Source of the DNA: Nonomuraea montanisoli
Lineage (GTDB): Bacteria > Actinomycetota > Actinomycetes > Streptosporangiales > Streptosporangiaceae
Length of the DNA stretch: 64,000 nt
Direction of reading: 5' to 3'
Assembly: GCF_013363975.1 (NCBI RefSeq)
Contig: NZ_JABWGN010000020.1
Location: 115,223-179,222 of the forward strand
Both the position numbers and the translations under genes were made by a program. How positions within the stretch are numbered: position 1 is the first letter of the stretch; every line of letters starts with the position of its first letter. Shown here one piece after another: positions 1 through 7,751 of this stretch. The notes under the pieces were generated by a model that saw nothing but the letters and a program-made list of their open reading frames with translations, did not search any database and was not told the DNA's origin.

Positions 1-282
1 ATCCGCGACGTGATCGCCTTCGCCTGCGAGCAGGCCGGTTTCACCCCCGAGTTCGCCCACTGCTCCGACGACTTCCGGGCCGTGGTGGCGCTGGTGGGCG
101 CGGGCGCGGGGATCGCGCTCGTGCCCCGGCTGGCGCTGCGCGACATGACGCTGTCGGGAGTCACGGTACGGCCGGCGCCCGGACCGGAGCGGCGCGTCTT
201 CGCCGCCGTACGCCGCGGCGCCGCCGCCCACCCGCTCCTCCGGCAGGTACTCGACACCCTGCGCGCCATCGCCCCGGCCTGA
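1..282 (+). CDS. LysR-family transcriptional regulator, C-terminal fragment (cut by window edge)
   Basis: The frame is open from the first base and ends in TGA, giving about 93 residues of a longer protein whose beginning lies outside the window. The segment around 'GAGAGIALVPRLAL' is typical of the last part of the LysR substrate-binding domain (periplasmic-binding-protein type 2 fold), which senses a small effector and modulates promoter binding by an N-terminal helix-turn-helix that is not visible here. The protein ends with an ordinary helix (LLRQVLDTLRAIAPA). The target genes and effector cannot be told from this fragment. It is truncated only by the window, so nothing suggests a pseudogene. 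Confidence 0.75.
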   Translation: MRDVIAFACEQAGFTPEFAHCSDDFRAVVALVGAGAGIALVPRLALRDMTLSGVTVRPAPGPERRVFAAVRRGAAAHPLLRQVLDTLRAIAPA

Positions 283-346
283 GGCCGCCTCCTCGCCATG
301 TTGTTCCGATCTCCGTGAAATTCCGTGCCCGCCCGCGGACACGTAC

Positions 347-928
347 GTGATCGAGACCAACCAGCAGCACACCGACGAGGACGAAGTGGACGAAACCGAT
401 GAGCAGTCCCGGTTCGAGGCCGTGTACCGGCGCACGTACGAGCAGATCCTCGGCTACGTCATGCGGCGCTGCTCCTCTCCCGAGGATGCCGCCGACATCG
501 TGGCCGAGACGTACGTGATCGCCTGGCGGCGCGTGAGCGAGCTCCCGCAGGGCGACACCGCCAAGCTGTGGCTCTACGGGGTGGCCCGGCGCGTCCTGGC
601 CAACCACCGCCGCGGCGAGCGGCGCAGGGAGACGGGGCACGCTGAGCTGACCGCCGAGACCCGGCGCCGCTACGCCATGGCCGCCCCCAGCAGGTACGAC
701 CACGTGGACCAGGCCATGAACGCGATCTCCGACGACGACCGCGAGCTGCTGGCCCTGTCCGTCTGGGAGGAGCTGGACCCCGGCCAGATCGCCGCGGTGC
801 TCGGCTGCTCGCGCAACGCCGTCCGCATCCGGCTGCACCGCGCCCGCAAGCGTTTCGCCCGGGCTCTGAAGGATGCCCGCCCGGCGGCCTTCCACCCGCG
901 ACCACTGACCAACGAGGAGTCACGATGA
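347..928 (+). CDS. ECF-like RNA polymerase sigma factor (module 1)
   Basis: A 193-residue protein with a GTG start. Region 2 spans roughly residues 25-90 (RFEAVYRRTYEQ, then DAADIVAETYVIAWRR and LWLYGVARRVLANHRR), and region 4 spans roughly 125-180 with the helix-turn-helix 'IAAVLGCSRNAVRIRLHRAR'. These are the two domains of extracytoplasmic-function sigma factors, which direct core RNA polymerase to a dedicated promoter set. The stop codon overlaps the ATG of the downstream membrane protein by four bases (ATGA), implying translational coupling and a sigma/regulator pair. It is one of four such pairs in this window. The start could lie slightly downstream, because the first 20 residues are acidic and not conserved among the paralogues. 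Confidence 0.9.
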   Translation: MIETNQQHTDEDEVDETDEQSRFEAVYRRTYEQILGYVMRRCSSPEDAADIVAETYVIAWRRVSELPQGDTAKLWLYGVARRVLANHRRGERRRETGHAELTAETRRRYAMAAPSRYDHVDQAMNAISDDDRELLALSVWEELDPGQIAAVLGCSRNAVRIRLHRARKRFARALKDARPAAFHPRPLTNEESR

Positions 929-1794
929 GCAAGGACCAGGTGTTCAGGGAACGGGCCAGAGTGCTGGACACGGACCTGTCCGGCAGCGCGACCACCGCGG
1001 GGGCGGACGCGCTGCTGACCGAGATCTTTCAGGTGGAGCGGACCCCGGCCCCGGTGGTCCGGCGGACCCGCCGCGTGCCGGCTCCGAGCCGCCTCCTGCT
1101 GGGCCTGGCGGCCTCGGTCGTCCTGGCCGGCGCCTTCGTCGTCGGGCCGTCCCTGTTCAAGGAGTCGGGACAGGTGTACGCGAGCCAGGCCGTCACGATC
1201 GACCGCGACGGCGACGAGTACGTCTTCTACATCACCGACGGCGATCCCGACCCGGCCGAGCTGCAGAAGGCCTTCCAGAAGGTCGGCCTGGACAACGTGA
1301 AGGTGGAGCTGATTCCCGTGTCGCCGCGGCAGCGAGAGCCCGTCGTCGGCTGGGAGGCCTCGGATCCGGGCAGCCGGATGAGCTCCACCACGTCCGACTG
1401 CAAGGTGCGGGTCGAGGGGTGCCTGACGGCCTTCAACGTCACGGCCGACCTCAAGGGACCGGCGAAGCTGCAGTTGGGCCGGCCGGCCAAGCCCGGTGAG
1501 AAGTACGCCTACCCCATCGACGCGACCGTGTCGGGCGAGGCCATGGCCGGGACCACGATCGGGGGACTCACGGTGGCCGAGGCGGTGCGCGTCGTGCGCG
1601 AGCACGACCTGAAGGTGACCTACCAGCTCCGCTGGCCGCTGCACGAGGGAGTCGGTTATCGGGCGGAGGAGCAGGTCCCGGCCTCCCGGGTCGATCCGGG
1701 CTGGAAGGTGGCGGAGGCGGAGAGCTACAACGACGGGGCGATCGTCCTGAGCGTCGAGCCCGGCCCGGGCGCCACCCCGCCGCCCGGCTACTGA
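925..1794 (+). CDS. Single-pass membrane protein with PASTA-like exported end; putative anti-sigma partner (module 1)
   Basis: 289 residues. A cytoplasmic stretch of about 55 residues includes a helix (ALLTEIFQVE). One membrane span follows at about 56-76, then an exported region. The exported part has a beta-rich segment (YVFYITDGD), a Cys-x6-Cys pair (DCKVRVEGC), the motif 'GRPAKPGEKY', and a C-terminal unit 'GLTVAEAVRVVREHDLKVTY' followed by 'VDPGWKV...IVLSVEPG' that resembles a PASTA domain. It overlaps the sigma gene by four bases. A partner this tightly coupled to an ECF sigma factor is most simply an anti-sigma or co-sensor at the membrane. No zinc anti-sigma HxxxCxxC motif is present, so the mechanism is unknown. 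Three paralogues are at 5929, 10573 and 61687. Confidence 0.75.
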   Translation: MSKDQVFRERARVLDTDLSGSATTAGADALLTEIFQVERTPAPVVRRTRRVPAPSRLLLGLAASVVLAGAFVVGPSLFKESGQVYASQAVTIDRDGDEYVFYITDGDPDPAELQKAFQKVGLDNVKVELIPVSPRQREPVVGWEASDPGSRMSSTTSDCKVRVEGCLTAFNVTADLKGPAKLQLGRPAKPGEKYAYPIDATVSGEAMAGTTIGGLTVAEAVRVVREHDLKVTYQLRWPLHEGVGYRAEEQVPASRVDPGWKVAEAESYNDGAIVLSVEPGPGATPPPGY

Positions 1795-1802
1795 CCGTCC
1801 GG

Positions 1803-1832
1803 CCGCCCGGGCGCGATCGCGCGCCCGGGCGG
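1803..1832. terminator. GC-rich hairpin, probable terminator
   Basis: A perfect 13-bp stem (1803-1815 with 1820-1832) closes a 4-base loop nine bases after the stop of the preceding membrane protein. There is no T-run, as is common for terminators in high-GC actinobacteria. Confidence 0.6.
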
Positions 1833-1873
1833 CTGCGGCCCGGGCGAGATCCCATGCCCGGGCCGCGGGAGGC

Positions 1874-1911
1874 CCGGCCGCGCGAGGGGAGCCCTTTCCC
1901 CGCGCGGCCGG
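1874..1911. terminator. Second hairpin between convergent genes, probable terminator for the protease gene
   Basis: An 11-bp stem (1874-1884 with 1901-1911) lies 15 bp beyond the end of the convergently transcribed serine protease. With the hairpin at 1803 it insulates the two convergent genes. Confidence 0.55.
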
Positions 1912-1925
1912 ACGTGCGGACGGTG

Positions 1926-4900
1926 TCACCCGATGGCGTACGCCCGGGTGATGGTCTGCGTCACCTGGTCACCCGCCGCGTCCGTGACCTTGGCGCGCAG
2001 CGAGACGAACCCGGGCGCGGCCGGGTTCGCGACCCTGGCCGTCCATCCGGAGCCGGAGCGGACCAGCCGGACCGGCCGCCAGCTCGCCCCGTCGTCGAAG
2101 GACGTCTCCACCGTGATCGACGTAGCACGCGCCGCGGGGGCGCCGGGGTTGCGCTGGAGGCTGACCGGGATCACGGTCGTGGACCCCGGCTTGGCGCGGT
2201 TGTGGTCGTCGAGGCCCTCGGGGAGGTAGCGGACCGCGGTGAGGGGCAGCGGCCGGGCCTTGTCCGTCCGCTCCGACCGGAACGTCCAGGCCGCCTCGAC
2301 CTTCGTGGACAGGGCCGACGGCCGCTGCGCCGACGCGGTCAGCGTGTAGGTCGCCGCCTCGGCGGGCAGCCGGGCCTTCAGCAGGCACTTCTCGGGCTCC
2401 ATGGGCACGCAGCCCGCCAGGTCCGCCTCGGCCAGCGCCTCGGCGCCGCGGGTCAGAGCGAGTTTCCCGGTGGTGGTGGAGTCACCGCCGTTCAGTCCTG
2501 CCCTCCCGGCGGTGAGAAGGCCGTCGGCGGTGAAGCGCAGCCGGTCGCCGTCGCGGTCGCCGGCCGGCGTGCCGAACGCGGGACCGGTCACGGCGTCGTT
2601 CCACACCTCGGCGACCGGCCGCCGCCCGAGCACCTCACTGTGACCGGCCACCGTGTGGGTGCCGGTCTCGATCTGCGTGGTCCAGGCGAAGCCGGGAGTG
2701 CGGTAGTGCGTCATGGTCGCCGGCAGGTCCGTCTCGGGGCTGCTGGAGATCCACACATCCGTCCAGGGGGCGCCAGGGAACTGCGGCCCCACCGACGTCC
2801 TGGCCTTGGCGGCGCCGCCCGGTGCACGGTAGGCCGCGCTCACCTTGACCAGCTCGCGGGTCCGCGCCCTGTAGGTGGGGTCGTCCGGGATCCCGCCGAC
2901 CTCGTAGTCGACGAGGTCGTAGCGGTACGGGCTCGGCTTGGCGTCCTTCTTGTGCCAAACGGTGGTGGACATGTATCGCAGGCCGGGCTGACGTACGGGG
3001 AACACGTAGTAGCCCCGGCTCTGGCCGAAGGAGATCCAGGCCGTGTTCCAGGCCCCGTTGGCCAGCGTGAAGGCGATGAGACGGTCGCGCTCGGCCGTCG
3101 GCTCGTCCACCGTGAACTCGACCTTCTTGGCCTCACGCACGTCGAACGTCAGTTCACGGTCCGCGCTGTCGATGGTCACGGATCGGTGCCCGAAGGCGGC
3201 GTAACCACCCCAGAGGTCGACGTAGAGATTCCACTCACCCTTCGGCAGCCGGACCGTGGCCTTGCCCTGACCATCGAAGGCCAGCAGACGCCGGTCGCCG
3301 GTCTTGTCGTAGGCCTCACCCGAGACGCGGACGTCGGGCGGGTTGCCCTCCGGGTCGACGGTCTTGACGGTGAGGTTGTAGGACTCCGGCTCGACATAGG
3401 CGCCGGCCAGGGTGCGGATGACGGTGTCGCCGGACCGGGCGGTCACGACGCCGGGATAGTCGCCGGGCGCCCTGCCCTCCCCCCGGATCGTGAGCTTGAC
3501 CGACGCCTCTCCCTTCGCGGGCACCACCAGGCTCTGGGCTCCGAGCTCCAGCACCTCGCTGTCCTCGCCGAGGTCCAGCGTGACCGGGGTGTCACCGGCG
3601 TTGGCGTACGTGATGTCCTTGGTCACCACCCGCTCACCGGTGCCGTCCCAGGGGAAGGCGGCCCAGACGTTCGGCGTCGCCGCCGTCACCTGCTGGGCCA
3701 GCGTGCGGACCAGGTCGACCCGCCCGGCTCCCTCCTGGTACGGCGTGGCGCCCTCCTGGGGCGCGGCGCTGCCGATGAGCGCCGCCTTCAGGCGCTGACC
3801 ACTCCAGTCCGGGTGCCGCTGGGCGAGGATCGCGGCGGCTCCCGCCACGTGCGGGGCGGCCATCGACGTGCCGCTGTGGGCGACGTACGGGCCGTCGGCC
3901 GTGCCCGCGGCGGCCGCGGCCGTGATCTCGACACCGGGAGCGGTGAGATCCGGCTTGATGGCATGGTCACCGCTGCGAGGGCCCGCGCTGGAGAAGGGCG
4001 CCATCCGGTCGTCCCGGTCGACGGCGCCGACGGTGAGGGCGGCGTCGGCGCTGCCGGGGCTGTTCACCGTGCCGGGCAACCCGTCGTTACCGGCGGCGAT
4101 GACGAACAGCACGCCGGTCCGCTCCGACAGCGTGGCGACCGCCTGCTCCAGGGGGTCGAGCTCCGGCGTGTCCGGCGCGCCGATGCTGAGGTTGACCACC
4201 TTGGCCTTCACCTCAAGGGCGGCCCACTCCATGCCCGCCAGGATGGCCGAATCGGCCGGACCGCGGACGCCGCCCACCTTGCCGAGCGCGATCTTCGCAT
4301 CCGGCGCCACTCCCCGGTACTTCTCCCCCGCGCCCGCGACGATCGACGCCACGTGTGTTCCGTGGCCGAGGTTGTCACGGATGTCAGGCTCCTCGCTGAA
4401 GTTCCGCGACTGCGTGACCACGTCCTTCAGATCCGGATGGTCCGGGTCATAGCCGGAGTCCAGGACGGCCACCGTGACGCCCTTGCCGGTGAAGCCCTGC
4501 TTCCACGCCTCCGTCGCGCCGATCTGCTTGACGCTCCGGTCGAGGGTGAAGGGACGCCGCCCGTCCAGCCACAGTTTCGTCCGCCCCGCGGACAGGGTCC
4601 GGGCGCCGGACGCCAGGCTCTTCCACGTCTCGGCCGCGTTCGCCTTGGGCACCTGCACCGCGGCCATGCCGAGGGCGGACATACGCCGGGTCTGACGGGC
4701 GCTCCGGAGCGCGGGCACGTCCCCCTGGGCCGACTGCGTGATCAGCGGGATGTCGCCCCGCTGCGCGTCGCCGTACTCCCATTCCAGAAGCTGCGTGACG
4801 TCGAACAGCCGCTCGTCCAGGACGCCCTGGGCCACCAGCGGACGGGCGTCGGACGGGTAGACGTACAGGTGTCCGTCGCGGCGCTGGCTGGCGTAGGACG

Positions 4901-5177
4901 CCTGTCTGCCCGGTCCCGGCTCCACCCGGTGCCCGGCGGCGGTGACGACGACCTTGTCGCCGGTGATCAGCGTCACCGTGCCGGTCCGCTCGTTCACCGG
5001 CCGATCGGCCGCAGCGGCGGCGGGCGTCGGGGACGTCGCAGGTGTTGCGGGCGTCGCGGCGATGGACGTCGCGGGCGTCGGGGACGTCGCGGGCGTCGCG
5101 GCGGCGGGCGCCTGGGCGGCCGTGACACCGGCCGATCCGGCCAGAACGGCGGCCACCAGGCCCTTGCCTAACCTCAT
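1926..5177 (-). CDS. Secreted S8-family subtilisin-like serine protease
   Basis: About 1,083 residues from the chosen ATG at 5177, which is preceded by the ribosome site GGAGAGGAAG; upstream in-frame ATGs at 5192 and 5201 are alternatives. A signal peptide (MRLGKGLVAAVLAGSAG...AQA) is followed by a Pro/Ala/Thr-rich repeat of about 35 residues, a propeptide, and the catalytic domain. The triad is visible as Asp240 (VLDSGYD), His272 (GHGTHVA) and Ser438 (GTSMAAPHVAG). The region after about residue 520 is beta-rich and probably an accessory or carbohydrate-like domain. It acts outside the cell on unknown proteins. It is divergent from the sigma factor at 5354 (176 bp apart) and convergent with module 1, so it may belong to the regulon of a neighbouring sigma factor; that is inference. 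Confidence 0.93.
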   Translation of the reverse strand: MRLGKGLVAAVLAGSAGVTAAQAPAAATPATSPTPATSIAATPATPATSPTPAAAAADRPVNERTGTVTLITGDKVVVTAAGHRVEPGPGRQASYASQRRDGHLYVYPSDARPLVAQGVLDERLFDVTQLLEWEYGDAQRGDIPLITQSAQGDVPALRSARQTRRMSALGMAAVQVPKANAAETWKSLASGARTLSAGRTKLWLDGRRPFTLDRSVKQIGATEAWKQGFTGKGVTVAVLDSGYDPDHPDLKDVVTQSRNFSEEPDIRDNLGHGTHVASIVAGAGEKYRGVAPDAKIALGKVGGVRGPADSAILAGMEWAALEVKAKVVNLSIGAPDTPELDPLEQAVATLSERTGVLFVIAAGNDGLPGTVNSPGSADAALTVGAVDRDDRMAPFSSAGPRSGDHAIKPDLTAPGVEITAAAAAGTADGPYVAHSGTSMAAPHVAGAAAILAQRHPDWSGQRLKAALIGSAAPQEGATPYQEGAGRVDLVRTLAQQVTAATPNVWAAFPWDGTGERVVTKDITYANAGDTPVTLDLGEDSEVLELGAQSLVVPAKGEASVKLTIRGEGRAPGDYPGVVTARSGDTVIRTLAGAYVEPESYNLTVKTVDPEGNPPDVRVSGEAYDKTGDRRLLAFDGQGKATVRLPKGEWNLYVDLWGGYAAFGHRSVTIDSADRELTFDVREAKKVEFTVDEPTAERDRLIAFTLANGAWNTAWISFGQSRGYYVFPVRQPGLRYMSTTVWHKKDAKPSPYRYDLVDYEVGGIPDDPTYRARTRELVKVSAAYRAPGGAAKARTSVGPQFPGAPWTDVWISSSPETDLPATMTHYRTPGFAWTTQIETGTHTVAGHSEVLGRRPVAEVWNDAVTGPAFGTPAGDRDGDRLRFTADGLLTAGRAGLNGGDSTTTGKLALTRGAEALAEADLAGCVPMEPEKCLLKARLPAEAATYTLTASAQRPSALSTKVEAAWTFRSERTDKARPLPLTAVRYLPEGLDDHNRAKPGSTTVIPVSLQRNPGAPAARATSITVETSFDDGASWRPVRLVRSGSGWTARVANPAAPGFVSLRAKVTDAAGDQVTQTITRAYAIG

Positions 5178-5353
5178 GCGCTTCCTCTCCATCGGCTGCA
5201 TGAAACGGTCGCCGCCGACGACGCTCGGGCGCGTACGGCGGCAACGCATGAGCAAATGTCCGGATACGGGGAGCTGTTACAGGAGCTGCCGTGAAGGCAG
5301 AGACGATGTGCTTCCTGTGAAACAGAGCCGCCGAGCCGGACATCTGCTGTGAT

Positions 5354-5932
5354 GTGTCCAAACAACGGAAAGAAGGCGACATCGGGCCTCCTGCGCCGGA
5401 GCAACGCTTCGAGCGGCTCTACCTGGCGCACTATCCCGCCATCGCCGCCTACGTCACGCGACGTACCGAGTCCACGGACGACATCGCCGACGTGATCGCC
5501 GAGACGTTCACGACCGCCTGGCGCCGGCTGGACGACGTCCCCCAGGGGGACGAGGCCCGGCTGTGGCTGTACGCGGTCGCCCGGCGTGTCCTCGCCAACC
5601 ACTTTCGCGCCGAGGAGCGCCGCTCGGCGCTGGCCGCGCGGCTGCGCGAGGAGCTGGCCACCTGGTCCCGGCCCGCGGCGGACCGGGACGGCGACGCCAC
5701 CTACCAGGCGTTCCGGCGCCTGTCACCCGACGACCGGGAGCTGCTCACCCTCGTCGGCTGGGAAGGACTGAGCAGCGCCGAGATCGCCAAGGTGCTGGGC
5801 TGCTCGCGCGGAGCCGCGCGCCTGCGCCTGCACCGCGCCCGCAAGCGGCTGGCCAAGGAACTGGCCGCCGCCGACCTCGACCTCACCACTTACGGCCTGC
5901 GCGCCGTCGCACTCGCGGAAGGAAGATCGTGA
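5354..5932 (+). CDS. ECF-like RNA polymerase sigma factor (module 2)
   Basis: 192 residues from a GTG start. Region 2 includes 'DDIADVIAETFTTAWRRLD' and 'LWLYAVARRVLANHFR'; region 4 includes 'DDRELLTLVGWEGLSSAEIA' and the helix-turn-helix 'VLGCSRGAARLRLHRARKRL'. It is clearly paralogous to the sigma factors at 347, 9995 and 61142, and closest by eye to the 9995 copy (shared GPPxPxxRFE start, shared EELATW and YGxRAVxLA segments). The stop overlaps the downstream GTG by four bases. The upstream gap of 176 bp to the divergent protease contains the 8-bp inverted pair ATGTCCGG (5254-5261) and CCGGACAT (5335-5342), which may be part of control sequences for one or both genes. Confidence 0.9.
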   Translation: MSKQRKEGDIGPPAPEQRFERLYLAHYPAIAAYVTRRTESTDDIADVIAETFTTAWRRLDDVPQGDEARLWLYAVARRVLANHFRAEERRSALAARLREELATWSRPAADRDGDATYQAFRRLSPDDRELLTLVGWEGLSSAEIAKVLGCSRGAARLRLHRARKRLAKELAAADLDLTTYGLRAVALAEGRS

Positions 5933-6801
5933 ACGACGTGGACCGCGTCATCGCCCACCTGTCCCCCGGCGCCGGGCCCGGCATGACCGAGGGAGCCCAC
6001 GCGCTGATGCGCGACATCATGGCCGCCGAGCCCACCACCGCCAGGGCCGCCGCACCGGCCGGGCGGCGCGGGCGCCGGTCACTGGTCCTGCGCGCCGCGG
6101 TGCCGGGCGTGGCGCTGCTGGCCGCCGCGTTCATCGGGCTGAGCTGGATGCTGCCCGCCGGGCTCGGCCTCGGTCCGGGGACGGCCGCGGCGCTCGACAT
6201 CAAGAAGGAGGACGGCTACTACGTCATCGAGATCAAGGACCTGTACGCCGACTCCGCCACCTACGAGGCGCAGCTCCGTGACGCCGGCCTGGACGTGACC
6301 CTCGACGTCATCCCCTCGACCCCGTCCTGGGTGGGCTCCATCTTCCCCACCTCGCCCACCGAGAACCGGTATCTCGACGAGATCAAGACCATCGACCAGC
6401 CGGGGGGCTGCGACAAGATGGGCGGCTGCCCGCTCGGGGTGAAGATCCCGGAGAACTTCCAGGGGCCCGCCGAGATCACGATCGGGCGCGAGGCCAAGCC
6501 CGGTGAGCCATTCGAGAACGGCACCACGATCGACGGTCTGGGCGAGCCGCTGCACTGCATGCCCTACGTCGGCCGCACCGTGGCCGAGGTGCGCGGCATG
6601 CTGCAGGAGCGCGGCGTGACCATCCAGAACTTCACGGACATGGACCCGGAGACCGGAGGGACGAAGGAGTCGGTGCCGGACTCGTGGCTGGTGGAGAGCG
6701 GCAGCATGACGGAGCCGGGCAAGGCGACCCTGGACGTGTACGAGGGATCCGCGCCGCAGGAGCCGGGGGGCCGCCGCGGCGAGAACTGCCCGACCTCCTA
6801 G
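5929..6801 (+). CDS. Single-pass membrane protein with PASTA-like exported end; putative anti-sigma partner (module 2)
   Basis: 290 residues from the GTG that overlaps the sigma stop codon (GTGA). Cytoplasmic residues 1-50 contain 'VDRVIAHLSP' and 'ALMRDIMAAEP', which match the 10573 paralogue. One membrane span follows at about 54-76. The exported part carries 'GYYVIEIKDLYA', a Cys-x5-Cys pair (GGCDKMGGCP), 'GREAKPGE', and a PASTA-like 'GRTVAEVRGMLQERGVTI' followed by 'VESGSMTEPGKATLDVYE'. The protein ends in CPTS, as does the 10573 copy, so it has at least four exported cysteines that could form disulfides. It probably controls or informs the cognate sigma factor at the membrane. Neither a classical anti-sigma zinc motif nor an enzymatic motif is visible. 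Confidence 0.75.
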   Translation: MNDVDRVIAHLSPGAGPGMTEGAHALMRDIMAAEPTTARAAAPAGRRGRRSLVLRAAVPGVALLAAAFIGLSWMLPAGLGLGPGTAAALDIKKEDGYYVIEIKDLYADSATYEAQLRDAGLDVTLDVIPSTPSWVGSIFPTSPTENRYLDEIKTIDQPGGCDKMGGCPLGVKIPENFQGPAEITIGREAKPGEPFENGTTIDGLGEPLHCMPYVGRTVAEVRGMLQERGVTIQNFTDMDPETGGTKESVPDSWLVESGSMTEPGKATLDVYEGSAPQEPGGRRGENCPTS

Positions 6802-6917
6802 GACCGCCGGGTCACCGACCGACCTCTCGGGTACGCGAGATGGCCTTGAGCAGGCGAGGTCGCCGATCGGGCTTCCGACCACACGACGGTCGCCGATCGT
6901 CTTCCTTCCCGGCGTAC

Positions 6918-6956
6918 GAGTGCCGCCGCCCGCACGGGGCCCAGGCGGCGGCACTC
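6918..6956. terminator. Hairpin between convergent genes, probable bidirectional terminator
   Basis: A 13-bp stem (6918-6930 with 6944-6956) lies between the module 2 membrane protein and the convergent hydrolase gene. Confidence 0.6.
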
Positions 6957-7006
6957 ACCACGCGGCACTCACCACGCGACGCTCAGCTCGCGACGCTCAG
7001 CTCGCG
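6951..7006. repeat. Four 14-bp tandem repeats running into the end of the hydrolase gene
   Basis: Two copies of GCACTCACCACGCG (6951-6964, 6965-6978) are followed by two copies of ACGCTCAGCTCGCG (6979-6992, 6993-7006). The two versions share the pattern xCxCTCAxCxCGCG. The last unit contains the stop codon of the minus-strand hydrolase (6997-6999), so the array straddles the 3' end of that gene. Confidence 0.85.
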
Positions 7007-7695
7007 GCCGCGGCGAGCAGGACGCGGGCCAGCTCGCGCGGCTGCGAGAACATCGGCCAGTGGCCCGTGTCCATCTCGACCAGCCGCCACCGGTCACCGG
7101 TCAGCAGCAGCGCGACGTCGGGGCTCGGCTCGTCGCCGTCGAGCAGGCACTTGACGTACGTGGCGGGCAGCTCGCCGAGGGGCTTGGCCAGCGTGGCCGG
7201 CTCGGTGAGCGTGGCGCCCGGATGGGGCGTCGAGGCGGTCACGATCCGGTCGATCTGCTCGTCGGTCAGGCCATGGCCCGCGTAGTCGGGCGCGGTCAGC
7301 GGCGCCCAGAAGCCGTCGTTGGCGGCGATGGAAGCCTCCATCATCGCGCGGCCCTCCTTCCAGGGGGACACGAACGACTCGCCGTGGGCCGGCACGTTGG
7401 AGTCGACGAAGACCACGTGCGACAGCCGGTCGCCGATGCGCTCGGCGGCCTGGCCGACCGGGATTCCGGAGTAGCTGTGGCCGACCAGGACGACCTCGCG
7501 CAGGTCGAGCCGCTCGACCTCGGCGACGATGTCCTCGACGTGGGTCTGTTGACCGGCCGGCACGCCCCGCTTGTCGGCGAGCCCGGACAGCGTCAACGGG
7601 TGGGCGCCGTGACCCGCCGCGCGCAGCTCGGGCACCACGTCGTCCCATGCCCACGCTCCGAGCCAGGCCCCCGGCACTAATACGAATTCCGCCAT
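6997..7695 (-). CDS. Alpha/beta-fold hydrolase
   Basis: 232 residues from the ATG at 7695; a GTG three codons upstream (7704) is also possible because a GGAGG lies 11 bases before it. The sequence shows an early oxyanion segment (FVLVPGAWLGAW), the nucleophile elbow 'VGHSYSG', and a C-terminal catalytic histidine region 'MDTGHWPMFSQP'. This pattern is common in esterase or salicylate-esterase-like alpha/beta hydrolases of about 230-250 residues. There is no signal peptide, so it is likely cytoplasmic. The substrate is unknown. It stands alone on the minus strand between module 2 and the downstream histidine kinase gene, 56 bp after the kinase stop codon, and could be cotranscribed with that two-component pair. 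Confidence 0.85.
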   Translation of the reverse strand: MAEFVLVPGAWLGAWAWDDVVPELRAAGHGAHPLTLSGLADKRGVPAGQQTHVEDIVAEVERLDLREVVLVGHSYSGIPVGQAAERIGDRLSHVVFVDSNVPAHGESFVSPWKEGRAMMEASIAANDGFWAPLTAPDYAGHGLTDEQIDRIVTASTPHPGATLTEPATLAKPLGELPATYVKCLLDGDEPSPDVALLLTGDRWRLVEMDTGHWPMFSQPRELARVLLAAAAS

Positions 7696-7751
7696 GGGCG
7701 GCACGGTATCGGACCCCTCCGACAGTTTCCCGGCACGCCCACGACGCCCCG

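Noticed and set aside
1..282. LysR fragment as a pseudogene
   Set aside because: It is cut only by the window boundary; the visible part is intact and ends normally.
315..341. Shared sigma-dependent promoter GTGAAA-N16-GGACA before module 1 and GTGAAA-N15-GGACA (5317-5342) before module 2
   Set aside because: Nothing equivalent is found before modules 3 and 4 and the hexamers do not match usual ECF -10 boxes, so a common autoregulated promoter is not supported by eye.
1854..5171. A 1,105-residue open frame opposite the subtilisin gene
   Set aside because: It lies antisense to a clear protease gene and is a by-product of high-GC codon bias; its translation is Arg/Gly/Pro-rich without any domain.
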